This document shows positions 12,407 through 24,976 of a stretch of 64,000 nucleotides of DNA, one piece after another. Within the stretch, counting starts at the first letter, position 1. Each line of letters opens with the position of its first letter. The position numbers and the translations under genes are program-made. The notes below the pieces were generated by a model. The model worked only from the letters and a program-made list of their open reading frames with translations, was not told where the DNA came from and ran no database searches. Where the stretch lies: the NCBI RefSeq assembly GCF_964340395.1, contig NC_135557.1, positions 18,093,625-18,157,624 on the forward strand. The letters are read 5' to 3'. This DNA is from Glandiceps talaboti. Its lineage: Eukaryota > Hemichordata > Enteropneusta > Spengelidae.

Positions 12407-15178
12407 GGAACACGGAAACCAGAAATGACAAACGATACTGTCCTAGTTCAGTATCAAGTCAATATTGCTTTTCTGGAATATATACATTATTTATGTAACC
12501 GTAGAGGAATATAGGATACATTATTTGAAGAAAATTCTAAAAAAAAAAACTTACGTTGACATCTCTCAAAACCCGCACTGTAATATCACAATTTAGATTT
12601 CAAGAATTTGATTTTGATTTTGTCTGCCGTTCACGGATGCAACATGTTAATATTAATTTCCATGTTTTGGAATTAAATATGTTAGAGCGAACTATTTTGA
12701 TTGGTGTTACATTGTGTATATCTCAAGAGAGATTTGTGTAAATACCATGTAAACGGAACAAAAGACTACTCCAAAACAGACCTTGGATACAGCGATAACG
12801 AAACATACTCTCACTTACATTGTAAGATGTCACACTTAGGAAGGAGAGATCACATGGAATGTACCTGTTCATTAATCTGTTGGTGATTATTGTATCATTA
12901 TTAAAAAAAAAGGTGTTATATGGTTAAACATTGTTGAGTATTTTTTGTTTTTGAATGCTTGATCTGTCTGTTCCTCACCACTATTCATAACTAGAATTAA
13001 TGCGAACGAAAGAAAACAGACGTGGTTTGAACAATGGGACCAAATAGAAAAGTTGTATAACAGTTAATAATGGAATTTCAATCCACCTGTTTATCAAAAA
13101 GCTAAACTATTCTTTAGATTATGTAACGTTCTATTATATTTAAAATCAAAAGAAAAGACAGCACTGATGTATGAGAATGAGTATAGAAAACATGTATGTC
13201 CACGAAATAGATATTTCAACTTTTACATATTTTTTTAAATAGAGGTCAAAGTGTGTATCAAAATCAAGTCATTTTAAAATCCAATATTGTTGATTGAATA
13301 TGCAGTATATGTTACTGTATACTGTGTTGTATACTGTGTTAACTCTTGTGGGAAATTAAAGGTTTTCGATACCATGTATAATTGCGTTATGGAAACGTTT
13401 GCAAAGATTTATGAATGATACATTATACATCAACATTTTCAGTGTATGTTAATTAATACATAGATATATCATAACAAGTTTGTGATCTTTGTGTTTGAAA
13501 TCTACAAACAAGCACCACACCCCCAACTCTAGAAAAAGTTACTTAAAAAAACTGTTTCCGGAAAACCTGTGACGACTCGTTGATTATGAACACTTGGATA
13601 ACGAAGTGCGATGTCACAGCAAATTTACATTTCCATTGATTGATTTATCATAGTCATCATTTAATCATGTTTTCACATGTCTGTACTTCGTCGCGATTAA
13701 TTCATTTTTTTTAATAATGCATAAAACCTCTCTTCAAATGAAAGGACCTCGGATTATTTTTATCTCATTGTGCCGTCGTAATTTGTAGTTATCTTTACCA
13801 TATACCTTACTGACGTCACGATCTCTGCGCAAAGCACATGTAAAACAGGAGGTGAATAACATAAAGAACACATAAACACAGAGATCTCCCCAGATCCATC
13901 GTGTAACACAATTCTTTTCATAGACACTTCATATCTCCGATTATCGTTAATTCCCAAACCATCTACAATTGCTATCCACTAGCAGATTGCCGATTATTGA
14001 TTATATATCGCAACGTTTTAGCGGCTACAGTTAACAATATCTGCCATGAGTAGAGTTATCGATATATTTCCTTCACAATATGGCGTCAGTTGAATAGCGT
14101 CCTCTATTGACCAAGATGGAATTGTTTCATTGTCCTTTCTTTGCACCTGTTTTATGCTCTATGCTTGGTCTACAAGAGTTATACTCCATGTTCATGTTGA
14201 TAAAGACTGTTTCGTGTAGTTAAACATGTTTACTTTCTCCACTGTGATTTGAATCATCAAAAAGTTAAATTCTATACAATGGTCATTTCATTGTACCCAC
14301 TGTTTCTTTTCCGCTAATCATTAGCATATCTCATGTTTATTAATTACCAATTGCTCTAGTAAGTGTAAACTGGAAGAAAGAAAATGACGCCAGGTAGCTG
14401 AAATCCACACTCACAACACCTGGGTGTCGTATACCATAAAAAGGACATCTTTATTTTTATCTTAAGTTATTTCAAACACACATACTAAAAATAAGACAGA
14501 TGAGACACCACTATCCACTAGCAGATTGCCGATTATTGATTATATATCAAATAATAGTGTCATCATCCAATTTCGTTCAGTAGTCTTTACAAAGGTCGAC
14601 AATATATGATTTGTCATGTCATTATCTAAAAATAAACAGCAGTGCCAGCTTTTTATTTGTCTATAAATATGTGTATAGAGTTACATGTCCTAAACTGGAT
14701 CAGTGTACTTATACGTTTGCTTACGGTTTGCTTACCTGTTCTACTACCCAGTGGTGCGAAGCTTGAATGGAGAGATTTTCTGGCTTGTACCTTTATAACA
14801 TTATCAAGTGGTAGCTACGGTGTGAGCAGCAAGAAATCCGGGTATATTCTGGTGACTTTTCCTGTACAGATTTACATCCGTCTTCCCGAACATAGATATT
14901 TCATTTGTGCCTTTAACTATACTACCTGTGTCTAGCTATGGAGCATTGTTATCACTATTGGGTATTATTTCCTCTACTGTTTTCTAGCAACTCTGAATGA
15001 GTCCAGTGGAAAGCTTCACATTACACATTTTGTTCAGTCGGGATTTATCGAGTGAAGATTAAACTCTACGCCAGCTTTTGGAGAGTCCAGCTACATCACA
15101 AATTAGATGTTTTCTTAACTACCTTGCGAGGCAATGATACGAAGGTAGAGTATATACTCTCTTAGTAAGCACTTGTTG
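12407..15178. other. Intergenic stretch between the acidic protein and transporter genes
   Basis: No gene is supported. The only clear structure is an identical 38-bp direct repeat at 13972-14009 and 14511-14548. A 97-codon frame at 14642-14935 shows no domain. Confidence 0.55.
13972..14548. repeat. Identical 38-bp direct repeats 539 bp apart
   Basis: The block starting CTATCCACTAGCAGATTGCC is present at 13972-14009 and at 14511-14548 with no differences, while the sequence between is unrelated. It could be a recent local copy, or direct repeats left at the edges of a recombined element. Confidence 0.85.
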
Positions 15179-15187
15179 CACATGTTG

Positions 15188-15258
15188 TAGTCTCGATGAC
15201 CAGCCTGTGGTGTGGGAGAAGGTATAAATCGTAACGATACTGTATAGGAACTAGACTA
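15188..15258. mobile_element. 71-bp MITE remnant with perfect 9-bp target-site duplication, family T
   Basis: The element runs from TAGTCTCGATG to ACTAGACTA, so its ends are short inverted repeats. It is flanked on both sides by CACATGTTG (15179-15187 and 15259-15267). Its interior GGTATAAATCGTAACGATAC recurs at 48517 and, in altered form, near 52450, 57400 and 58390. A 9-bp duplication suggests a Mutator-like or hAT-like source. It sits 44 bases before the transporter start codon, so it may be part of the 5' leader. Confidence 0.8.
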
Positions 15259-15301
15259 CACATGTTGTCAAATTAAACGTTTGCTAACGAGACATCGAAA
15301 C

Positions 15302-16354
15302 ATGGCTGATGCAGGGAAACACGGTACAGAGGAGGAGCACCTCATTGGCAATAAAACGACCAATGAATCCTTAGAAGATAGTCAAGATGGAGAACGAGGA
15401 TGGAGACTTTGCCATTCGACAAAGGGCGTCTGCTTGGCGCTTTTGGCGGGCGCCTTTTCTGCATTTAACAACACATTGACCGTATTTTTGGAAAGGATAG
15501 ACATGCCAGCATATCAAATTCTATTGTTTATGTATTCTGGAAGTCTGTTAATAATAACACCGATAGTTATTATCGTTCATGGCGTTAGAGCACTCCTTGC
15601 AGATACAATCAAACAACGTATTTTACTGGTATCCATCGGAGTGACGTACACTATTGCCGACACGTTTCAAGTCCTCGCACTCGGGTTGCTCCCGATAGGC
15701 AATGTAACTGCTCTGTACAGGGGTGCTATGCCTATAGTAACTCCACTTTTAGCGTGGATTTTCCTTAGAAAACCGTACACTAAAGTACAAATCGTGAACA
15801 CAGTTCTGTGCCTATTGGGTATTATTTTCACAGCTCAGCCGTCGATTATATTTGGTGAAAGTGATGACACACCTGTTTCTGAGTCAGACATAACCAATCA
15901 GATATTAGGATACACTTTCAGCATACTCTGTGGTTGTGGGTTTTCTATTACGTACGTAATGGGAGCAGCAATTGGTGATGACGTCAGTGTGTTCGTGATA
16001 AACTTTTATGAGAATTTCATTGGTACAATAATCAACCTGGTTCTAGTCCTCACTTTGACAGTTGGAAGTCAACTTTGGGAGTTACACACATCTACTGTAG
16101 GATTCGTAGTAGGGCTTGTGGTGACGTTCATTTGTAATTTCTGTTGTCGTTTTCGTAGTCTACAAATTGAGCCCCCAACGACAGTTGTATTGCTCGTAAA
16201 TATTCAGATTGTTATAGCATATCTGGCAGACTATATCTTCTTTAAGGAAATACCAAATACGTATGATATCATTGGAGCAGCATTAATCATTTTTAGTTCC
16301 GGGTTTGTTGCTATAGCAACATCGATTCGAAACGTTAATGAGTCTGCAATTTAA
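15302..16354 (+). CDS. SLC35G-like EamA/DMT-family membrane transporter
   Basis: This is a 350-residue protein from a single uninterrupted exon, starting at the ATG at 15302. A hydrophilic N-terminus (residues 1-41, rich in Glu/Asp/Lys) is followed by about ten hydrophobic segments. The two EamA halves cover roughly residues 45-185 and 205-343. The first half ends with the typical YRGAMPIVTPLLAWIFLRKP. The second ends with EPPTTVVLLVNIQI, then ADYIFFKEI, then DIIGAALIIFSSG. Such proteins belong to the drug/metabolite transporter superfamily; the best human match by pattern is SLC35G1, but the substrate is unknown. Human SLC35G3-6 are intronless retrocopies, and the missing introns here could likewise reflect retroposition. 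No frameshift or stop is present. Confidence 0.88.
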   Translation: MADAGKHGTEEEHLIGNKTTNESLEDSQDGERGWRLCHSTKGVCLALLAGAFSAFNNTLTVFLERIDMPAYQILLFMYSGSLLIITPIVIIVHGVRALLADTIKQRILLVSIGVTYTIADTFQVLALGLLPIGNVTALYRGAMPIVTPLLAWIFLRKPYTKVQIVNTVLCLLGIIFTAQPSIIFGESDDTPVSESDITNQILGYTFSILCGCGFSITYVMGAAIGDDVSVFVINFYENFIGTIINLVLVLTLTVGSQLWELHTSTVGFVVGLVVTFICNFCCRFRSLQIEPPTTVVLLVNIQIVIAYLADYIFFKEIPNTYDIIGAALIIFSSGFVAIATSIRNVNESAI

Positions 16355-17006
16355 TGTGACTTTTATCAGAGACATCCATCAATTATACCTTTCTTGGCGA
16401 AACTCTATAAGTACTAATCGACGAAATGCCACCATTTCAAATTTTATTGAGTATTTCGGAGTATACTCTGAACAGAGTGCTTCACTTTTAGACAATCAAT
16501 CTGGTGAACAGTCTAAGAACTATAACTTATGTAGAGAATGGCGGAAGAACTCAAATGTGTGATAAAAAGTAGTGCCAATGCCGTTGTGCACAATTGATCT
16601 TGAAATGCAAGGTGTTATTATTATAAATATTATTCCTTTTAGTAACTATGTACATTTGCCAAATTGGTTTGAGGTTTTGTAACCAAAACTCAGAAATAAT
16701 ACACATATCAATGATTGTATAATCTATTCATCAACATCTCTTTATCTGTACTCGTTCAGGATTCAGACCACTATTCTCTATAGTGGACTAAGTTCTGAAA
16801 CATCCGAGTCGTCAGCTAGTTTCAGAAAATTGGTCTTGTAGTTTCTAAGTATTAGCTTTTGACAAGAAATAACATTTTTAGGATTTATTTGCATTTTGAT
16901 AATCAGGTCATATTGTCTTCAATAATTCTTCATTTTGTACACATCTATAAATTAACGTTTCTATCAATAACACTGTGTACGGTTTTACGAGAAAGTTATT
17001 GTACCT

Positions 17007-17012
17007 AATAAA
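17007..17012 (+). terminator. Candidate poly(A) signal of the SLC35G-like gene
   Basis: This is a canonical AATAAA I noted about 650 bases after the stop codon. It is plausible, but a closer variant signal could be used. Confidence 0.35.
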
Positions 17013-17155
17013 ATATCATCTTAAAAAACATTCCAGTTGCAGCTAGTGCAGCTTTAAATTGTATGCAAATATATATCAGGTAAACATGTAGTTATCAATT
17101 AAAAGCAATGATGGACATGGATTTAATGTACATACTTGTCATAGTCTACTATGTA

Positions 17156-17495
17156 GGTATGTATGTATGTATGTATGTATGTATGTATGTATGTATGTAT
17201 GTGTGTGTGTGTATGTGTGTATGTATGTATGTATGTATGTATGTATGTATGTATGTATGTATGTATGTGTGTGTATGTGTGTATGTATGTATGTATGTAT
17301 GCATGTATGTATGTATGTATGTATGTATATATATTATTTATGTATGTATGTATGTATGTATGTATGTATGTATGTATGTATGTATGTATGTGTGTGTGTG
17401 TGTATGTATGTATGGATGGATGTATGTATGTATGTATGTATGTATGTATGTATGTATGTATGTATGTATGTATGTATGTATGTATGTATGTATAT

Positions 17496-17565
<70 letters not shown>
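17156..17565. repeat. (GTAT)n microsatellite followed by (TTTC)n
   Basis: About 335 bases of GTAT units with GTGT interruptions are followed directly by about 70 bases of TTTC units. All three plus-strand frames stay open and read Met-Tyr-Val-Cys runs; these are repeat artefacts. Confidence 0.97.
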
Positions 17566-17568
<3 letters not shown>

Positions 17569-18133
17569 ATCATTTCATGTAATGTAACATAGTGGTATAT
17601 ATTTATTTATACAATGTTACATCGTTGTGAAATTTGTATTGTCACCATGACACACCACTTTTACAACACTAAGTGTTTCAACCCGCACATCTTACATGAA
17701 CTACATCACAATTTTGAATCTGCAAATGCGTGTGTAGTGGACAATACACTATACACAAGACGATGTATAGAGTAAAACTGGAACATAGACTTTATTTCAT
17801 GATAGCCCTGAGTTTGGCCTCACACAAGGGCAAAGCCTGGCGAGACACATGTTCACAGCTGCACGATCAAAACCAAAGTGCGTAACCTCTCCAACGCTTT
17901 GGTGACAGGTCGTTGAGAGAGAGAGATTGTTGCATGATTGTGGCCAATCAATAGCACTGCCCTTCATTATTTCATTGGGTCATATACATGCGACATACAG
18001 CTATAAATTAACATCTACCATCATTTATCTAATGTGTAGTACATCACCCACTGTACGACAGAGTACCGACAGTGTATAGGCCCCGTGTGTGTTTGTAGTA
18101 TGGTGGGTACAAAGTTAATTTGAATATTATTTT

Positions 18134-18271
18134 CTTTTGGAATTTGTGTAGCTAATATCTAATGAGAAGACAACCATCACAAATATCTGAGAGAGAACAC
18201 AACGTGAAAGTGTTCTGTTGATGTTTAGGTACTTGTCTTCTCATTGGATATTAGCTACAAAAATTCAAAAA
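18134..18271. repeat. Inverted repeat with about 38-bp arms
   Basis: The left arm includes GTAGCTAATATCTAATGAGA and GAAGACAA. The right arm includes TTGTCTTCTCATTGGATATT and AGCTAC. The arms are about 60 bases apart. It is probably a small foldback element; no flanking duplication was found by eye. Confidence 0.75.
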
Positions 18272-18869
18272 CAAAATGGCGATGTAATAGAAAATATAGT
18301 GGGTGTGTTCACCTATGTAAACTTCAAAATTGGACTCAGACAGAACTTGATATTTGCTAAAAATCTGTAGCGCTGGACTATAAAACCCAACATCAAGGTG
18401 TCTACCGTTAAAAAAATACCAATAATATATCTATGGTCTTATTGTTGAAGCAAAAAGGTATCGACAGACGGCAAAATAAACGTAATAATATCAAATAAAT
18501 TATGATTTTGCTGCCTTCCTAATTGCGTGACGATCGACAAATTGCTCAAGCTCGAACATTTGCCACAAGTGAGTTTCCCGCCACTACCGTGACAAGGTTT
18601 TCCCGCCTCAACCCAAAACTCCAAATACATTTTCATTCTCGGAAATTGCAATTTTAAATTGACAAGTTCTCATAGATATAATTTTGTATTGTATATCGTT
18701 TATCTTTATCAATACATATCAAGCTTGAAACTATGATCATAAGAGTATAATATCAGCATATTCATAAAAGTTTCCATTACAGCATGTCTACCAACCTATA
18801 CAGTACGAAACCATAATATTGACATTTGGACAAATGCTTTTACCTGTCAGTCAAATATTGCTGACTGAA

Positions 18870-19223
18870 GACGTTAAAAATCAGTAATATCGTATTCGTT
18901 TTTATGTGTTTACCCGATATAATAAACCGACAAAGACCGATAAAATAGACAGAGAATCGTTTTTCACCATTTACACGGAAACATCTGAACTGGCACCAGT
19001 CCCCCGAGGACGGTTGTTGTGTTTGTTATTCATTTTTAGTTTTGACGTTTTCGAATAAAATGTTAAAAATCATCAATATCATATTCGTTTTAATGTGTTT
19101 TTATGTGTTTAAAAGATATAATAAACCGACTGACAATCATTTTTCACCGTTTACACGGAAACACCTACACTGCACCAGTCCCGCGAGAGATTTTTGAGTT
19201 TGTTATTCATTTTCACTTTTGTA
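18870..19223. repeat. Diverged tandem duplication, period about 185-190 bp
   Basis: Blocks beginning GTTAAAAATCAGTAATATCG and GTTAAAAATCATCAATATCA share later strings such as GATATAATAAACCGAC, TTTACACGGAAACA and GCACCAGTCCC in the same order. Differences are frequent, so this is an old duplication. Confidence 0.75.
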
Positions 19224-19984
19224 AAGGAAAATGTCCTCCATGCTCGATGCTAGTACCATTGCTATATAGCCTATAGCAGTGATTGCAAGCTAGGTAGATT
19301 TGAATATTTATGTGTTTACTAACCGGATGAACTCAGGAATATATTCTGAACTAAATGCAAATGCATTCAAGTCTCTTCCGACTCGCAATCTGAAATATTT
19401 TATAATCTGATTAGACAGACACTTATAGGAAAGTACAGAAACGTCAGCCTCGTAGGCATGACAGAACATGATTGAATTCGATCTGTACTATAGTTCTGGA
19501 AGTTTCGTTTTCATGCGGAAATATTAATTAGATTTTTGTCGAGCCAGACGAGAACATTTACAACATCAAAGAGATATTTTGTCTGGCCAGACAAAAACTG
19601 TGGCAATGTATTGTGAGATTTTTGTCGAACCAGGCGACGTTTCGTTTCAGGCAAAGTATGAGACCATGTCCTCAACTCTACGTCGATGGAATTTTGACCT
19701 AAACGAACGATGTTCGTTAGTTGAACATATTGTGTGATTGTCACTCAGCAATCCATAGTAAGTGTTTTTCCCAGAGTCCTATGTAGTCGTCGACTGGTAG
19801 ATCGATTGACATAATCCCATTAGTGCAATGTTTCTCAAGAAACTGGCACGCATAAAAAAACTCTCTTAGAAATTCAAATCGATTGTACCATGAACGTATA
19901 GTTTTCACCGAACGTATCAGTAACACAGTTACCATAGACGCACCATTCGTGGAGACCACTCATCTCTCAATACAGTATACCTGG

Positions 19985-19992
19985 GATATAAG
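19985..19992 (+). promoter_or_regulatory. TATA-like box of lectin gene copy 1
   Basis: GATATAAG lies 37 bases before the start codon, inside a block that is almost unchanged between the two duplicates (CCTGGGATATAAGTATAATC). If used, the 5' leader would be only about 10-15 bases, so an upstream start is also possible. Confidence 0.35.
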
Positions 19993-20028
19993 TATAATCT
20001 AGATTTCCCCACTTTTTACCATCTCGTC

Positions 20029-22979
20029 ATGGCTGACAAGGCGAATATTTGTCTTCTGGTTTTACTTTCAAATGTCTATTTGGTTTCTTCAGGTAAGTAA
20101 CTTAGTGTGTTCTTTACAAGAGTTAAGAAATTTGATTTCAGAAGACCGCTCTACCTGACGTAAAGAATTCTGTTAGATTGATATTTTATCAATAGCTTAC
20201 CATAAAACTACACGGCTACGTAAGAGATATTGAAAATTAAAAATTGTTTGGGTGGTATACTTCAAATCGAATCTGTCGTGTTTAATTAGGGAACAGAGTC
20301 GCAAAATGTTACAAAAGTTCATAAGTGAAGGTGGAGGTGTTCTGGTGTCAATGCAAATGCTGAACTTCATTTTCGCACTTCTAACCAAATTTAGAGAACT
20401 TTCACGCCTACAATGGTAACAGATTCTGTATTTACAACTGAGATGTTAATAAATTGATTGAAATCTACTTCTAATGTGATTTACAGTGCTGGGTTTCCAG
20501 TACTGTTTTAATGTGTTTACCATGTTTTTACATTGGATTTGGTCCTAAACGAACGGAGTTCGTTTCCGTTTATTGAGTTTGTGAGACATTGTGCGATCGT
20601 CCCCAACTCTGTCCAGCTTAGATTTCACTACGGACTCTATTGTGAGGGGTTTGTAAACTCAGTATTTGTCACCAGTTGTGTAACACAGAGCAATTTCGAT
20701 TGTAGTCAATGTTTCCCTTATATGATTTAAAAAAAGAAATGTATATGCTAATACTATGTATAAGGACATAAAACAGAAATACAAAACCTAAGTTGAGAAA
20801 GTACACATAACATTATACCGTTTATGTTTTACTGAACAAATGAAATTGATGACAATGCTTATAAAACAATTATTAATGCTCTGGGGTGTGCATGAATTAA
20901 TATATGTAAGTTCTTCCGAATCGGTTATCATTGTCAGACAATTTACCATAGTCGCCATGCTGTCATCGGTTTATTGCAAAAATTATGCTACATAACAAAT
21001 GTTCAATTCAACAGCAGATTATATTAAGGTCATATCAGATATGAGTGACTGCTAACGATAGTCTAGCTAGCAGCTCGACCCTCGGTTGGCAATTGTGTAA
21101 ACTTTAAAAACAACCACAAAGGCATTCTCGCAGAGCTGTTATTTCTTCCGTGACACTGCGAAATATTTGGCAGTTAGTCTTGGACGGTGCCGTAAAAGAG
21201 GCTGTGGTTTACGACGATGCTGGTAGGGATACTGTCGTCTTCGGCTTGTGTTCGACAATCTTCTTATAACACAGAACCGAGGTCTTGTTTACAAGACTAT
21301 CATAACAACAGCACACTTCTCAAACATTTACAAACAAATCATTTGACTATCTAAACATTATAAGAAGTCTATCCAAATATCAAAACTTGAGGAACATATA
21401 AGAACAAACCTAGAAAAATATTTATATTAAAGTGGCCAAAACGATTTGGATTTTTAAATTAAGAAACAATTTTCGTACTTGAAAAATCAATGTGAAACAA
21501 CATAGACTATGTCTGTGTTTGTAACTCATATACATTACAAAAAGAAGTTAAAAAAAAATAATGACGTGTACAAAGTTTGTTCTTGTACGTACAGTAGCAA
21601 ACATTTTACACATGTATTGATCTTTTGCTGAGCTACAAAGAAGGATATTGTTTCACATTGATTTTTCAAGTAGGAAGCCATGATCAAATTGTTTTGTAAG
21701 TTAAAAATGCAAAATAAATACCAAATCCTAATCCATATGGCCACTTTATTTAAGTACATTGAAATTCTTAATAGCCAATCTTATTACATTGTTTACCTGG
21801 AAAGGATTGCCGTTTAATGGTGTATATTAATCGATGTGTGATCGATTATATTTGAAAGTAGAACAGAAAACTTCGATTTTGATTTATTAAGAAAAGTACG
21901 CGTCAGTCGAGTTCAGTGCTGAATGGACGGATGGATTATCGGCTTCCTGGTTCTAATAAAAGTACACATTTAGATATCATTCCCCGATATTTTGCTTCAT
22001 TCAGCCAATGAAAATACGAGTGCTCTAAGGGGCCTTGTCACTATGAGTCGCTAAGTGCTTAGTTTTCATCAATGCATGCAAGCTTCTGTTCTGATAAGAT
22101 ATTGCTTAAAGCGGCACAATGTGGGCTTTTAGTCAAGTGAAAATGCACAAAGAAAACTACATTGCAGTATAATGCTAATGTCGATGCAAGTCTTCTATAA
22201 TGTTGTGACTGTCTGCTGGCATTGTTAGAATAGTTCATTGCATAGTAGAGTTTACCTGGACATATTTTTTGATACGTAAGATAAATTACGTCATTGGATC
22301 GTTCATGAGTTATATCTTAATACATGTGCAAACTTGCATTGGTTAACTCGCTGTTCAACTTCACTAAATTTCATTTCAAAGCAAGAAAGTCATAAAAGCA
22401 ATATTTCCAGAACTGGCACTTGAAGTAAATATTAAGGTAAAAAAAGTGAGTACTACGCCATACAGTTCTTGTTTTGTTTTTCGCAGTGTGTCCGACAGGC
22501 CTTTTTCAGTACGGAAGTTCGTGTTACCAGTTCATGACGACCAGTACCACATCTTGGTTTAATGCAAGGGATGCCTGTTCACTGGATGGTGGGCATCTGG
22601 TATTCGTGAATGATCAGGCCGAACACGACTTTCTAGTAAGCACCGCCCTGTCTGAATCTTACAACTCCAACTTTTGGATTGGTGGATACGGTCAAAACTT
22701 CTACTGGGTAGATGGCACCCTGCCCATCTACTCCAACTGGAAAAGTGGGGAGCCTAATTATAATGCAGTGCCGAAATGTGCTATTGCACAGTCGAGTAAC
22801 AACCAGTGGACTGACAAGGGTTGTAATAATTTAGGGAATTATGTGTGCGAACGAGATATAGGGGGAGGTAGGTGTTCATCTAGATTTTTGACACAGAAGT
22901 ATTGTCTAAAGTTTGTGGTCTAGCAAGAACGAACAACGACAAGAACAACATCAAAAACGATGACAATGACGACGACGAC

Positions 22980-23035
<56 letters not shown>

Positions 23036-24628
23036 CAAAAACAAAAACAATAACAAATAACATCAACAGCAAACAACACAATCCATAACTGATGTACCTA
23101 ACATGCAAAATACATGCCTACACAATTCTAGACAGTTACTATAGATACTGATTCAAATAAGAGTATATACATATATTTGTATCGATATATTGATTTTGTG
23201 AAAATTATAGTTAAAGATATTGGCTGTATATTTCATTCCCAAGGACTTGCAGTAAGGCCACCGGTCAGTTTTCTCGGGCAGGATTATGGTGGTGATGGGG
23301 CTGGGGGTTGTGGTTAGGAGGTAGGAGTAGTAATGTTTTGGATTGTGATGGAAGAACTTTCCATATCTACAATGCCATGACAGTGTCTGAACTGTGGTAT
23401 TATCTTATCACTTAGTGTTATCTCAATAGAGGGGCCATAGGGATTCCATCATGATATCATCACGGGTTCTTCATACCATATAAGGGCGTGGGACATATAC
23501 AAAAATATTTTTAATGATTTAGAATTTGTGTAAAGAAATTAGGAAATCCTTGATTACTCAATATGCTTCAAAACATGTACAAATTTGCCGGGTTTTTTGT
23601 TTGTTTCAAAATTGATTATTACATTGGCTCTTCAAATACTTCTCTAAGACAATAGTAATAAAATCTTCTGACAGGTTAATTCCTTTTAATTCCTCTCTGG
23701 AATATGTCAGTTGATATAATTTGCATAAACTCTAGTTGTTGCATACTTTAGGTTGTACGGGAGGTGAAGAAGAGCACAACGGCAAGTGTTATAAGGTAGA
23801 AGGAACGTCTCTCAGTTGGGATGATGCAAGAACAGAATGTCAGATCTTAGGGGGAGATCATATTTCAATTAACAGTCAAGGAGAGCAGGGCTTCTTCCAA
23901 GATATCAGTGACTATTCGGCAGATTACTGGTTAGGACTAAGGGATGCCGGATTCCAATGGGTGGATGAAACACCAATAGTGTATGCAAGCTGGGAACCAG
24001 GCGAACCCAACGGTGATGGCCCGTGTATCGAAATGAGCGTTGCTATGGGATATAATTGGAATGATATATCTTGTGACATGAGTCAAAAGTACATTTGTGA
24101 AAGTGAAGGTAAGAGGAACAAGTTCGGCTTAACCATAATTGTGTATGTATGTATGTATGTATGTATGTATGTATGTATGTATGTATGTATGTATGTATGT
24201 ATGTATGTATGTATGTATGTATGCATGCATGCATGTATGTATGTATCTATGTATGTATGTATGTATGTATGTATGTATGTATGTATGTATGTATGTATGT
24301 ATGTATGTGTGTGTATTTATGTATGTATGTATGTATGTATGTATGTATGTATGTATGTATGTATGTATGTATGTATGTATGTATGTATGTGTGTGTGTGT
24401 ATTTATGTATGTATGTGTATGTATGTATGTATGTATGTATGTATGTATGTATGTATGTATGTATGTGTCTGTATGTCTGTATGTCTGTATGTATGTATGT
24501 ATGTATGTCTGTATGTATGTATGTATGTATGTATGTATGTATGTATGTATGTATGTATGTATGTATGTATGTATGTATGTATGTATGAATGTATGTATGT
24601 ATGTATGTATGTATGTATAATATATATA

Positions 24629-24693
<65 letters not shown>

Positions 24694-24749
24694 ACTGCAT
24701 ATCATATTATATACCTATGTGTATATGTCTGTTATATAATTACACACAT

Positions 24750-24843
<94 letters not shown>

Positions 24844-24921
24844 TTAATTCAAAAGAATAAGGATGTAATATGTCATTACTCAGAGTTCCACGCTTGTTGC
24901 GATCATAGGACGACTAACGGC

Positions 24922-24976
<55 letters not shown>

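Larger units (their letters stand above)
17566..19651. other. Intergenic stretch before the lectin duplication
   Basis: No gene is supported. It contains an inverted repeat at 18134-18271 and a diverged tandem duplication at 18870-19223. Short repeats of GTCGAGCCAGACGA/GTCGAACCAGGCGA type occur near 19535 and 19622. Confidence 0.55.

Noticed and set aside
14642-14935. 97-codon frame upstream of the transporter
   Set aside because: No family resemblance and no consistent splice connection to the transporter start codon.
16338-16562. 74-codon frame overlapping the transporter stop
   Set aside because: It is a shifted frame over the 3' end and untranslated region of the SLC35G-like gene, without domain content.
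16768-16786. Short palindrome CCACTAT-TCTCT-ATAGTGG as a third tiny insertion
   Set aside because: Its ends differ from CATAGAC and no flanking direct duplication is present.
17108-17592. Long Met-Tyr-Val-Cys frames here and at 24139-24739 and 27757-28107
   Set aside because: All are translations of GTAT/CATA microsatellites, open in several frames at once.
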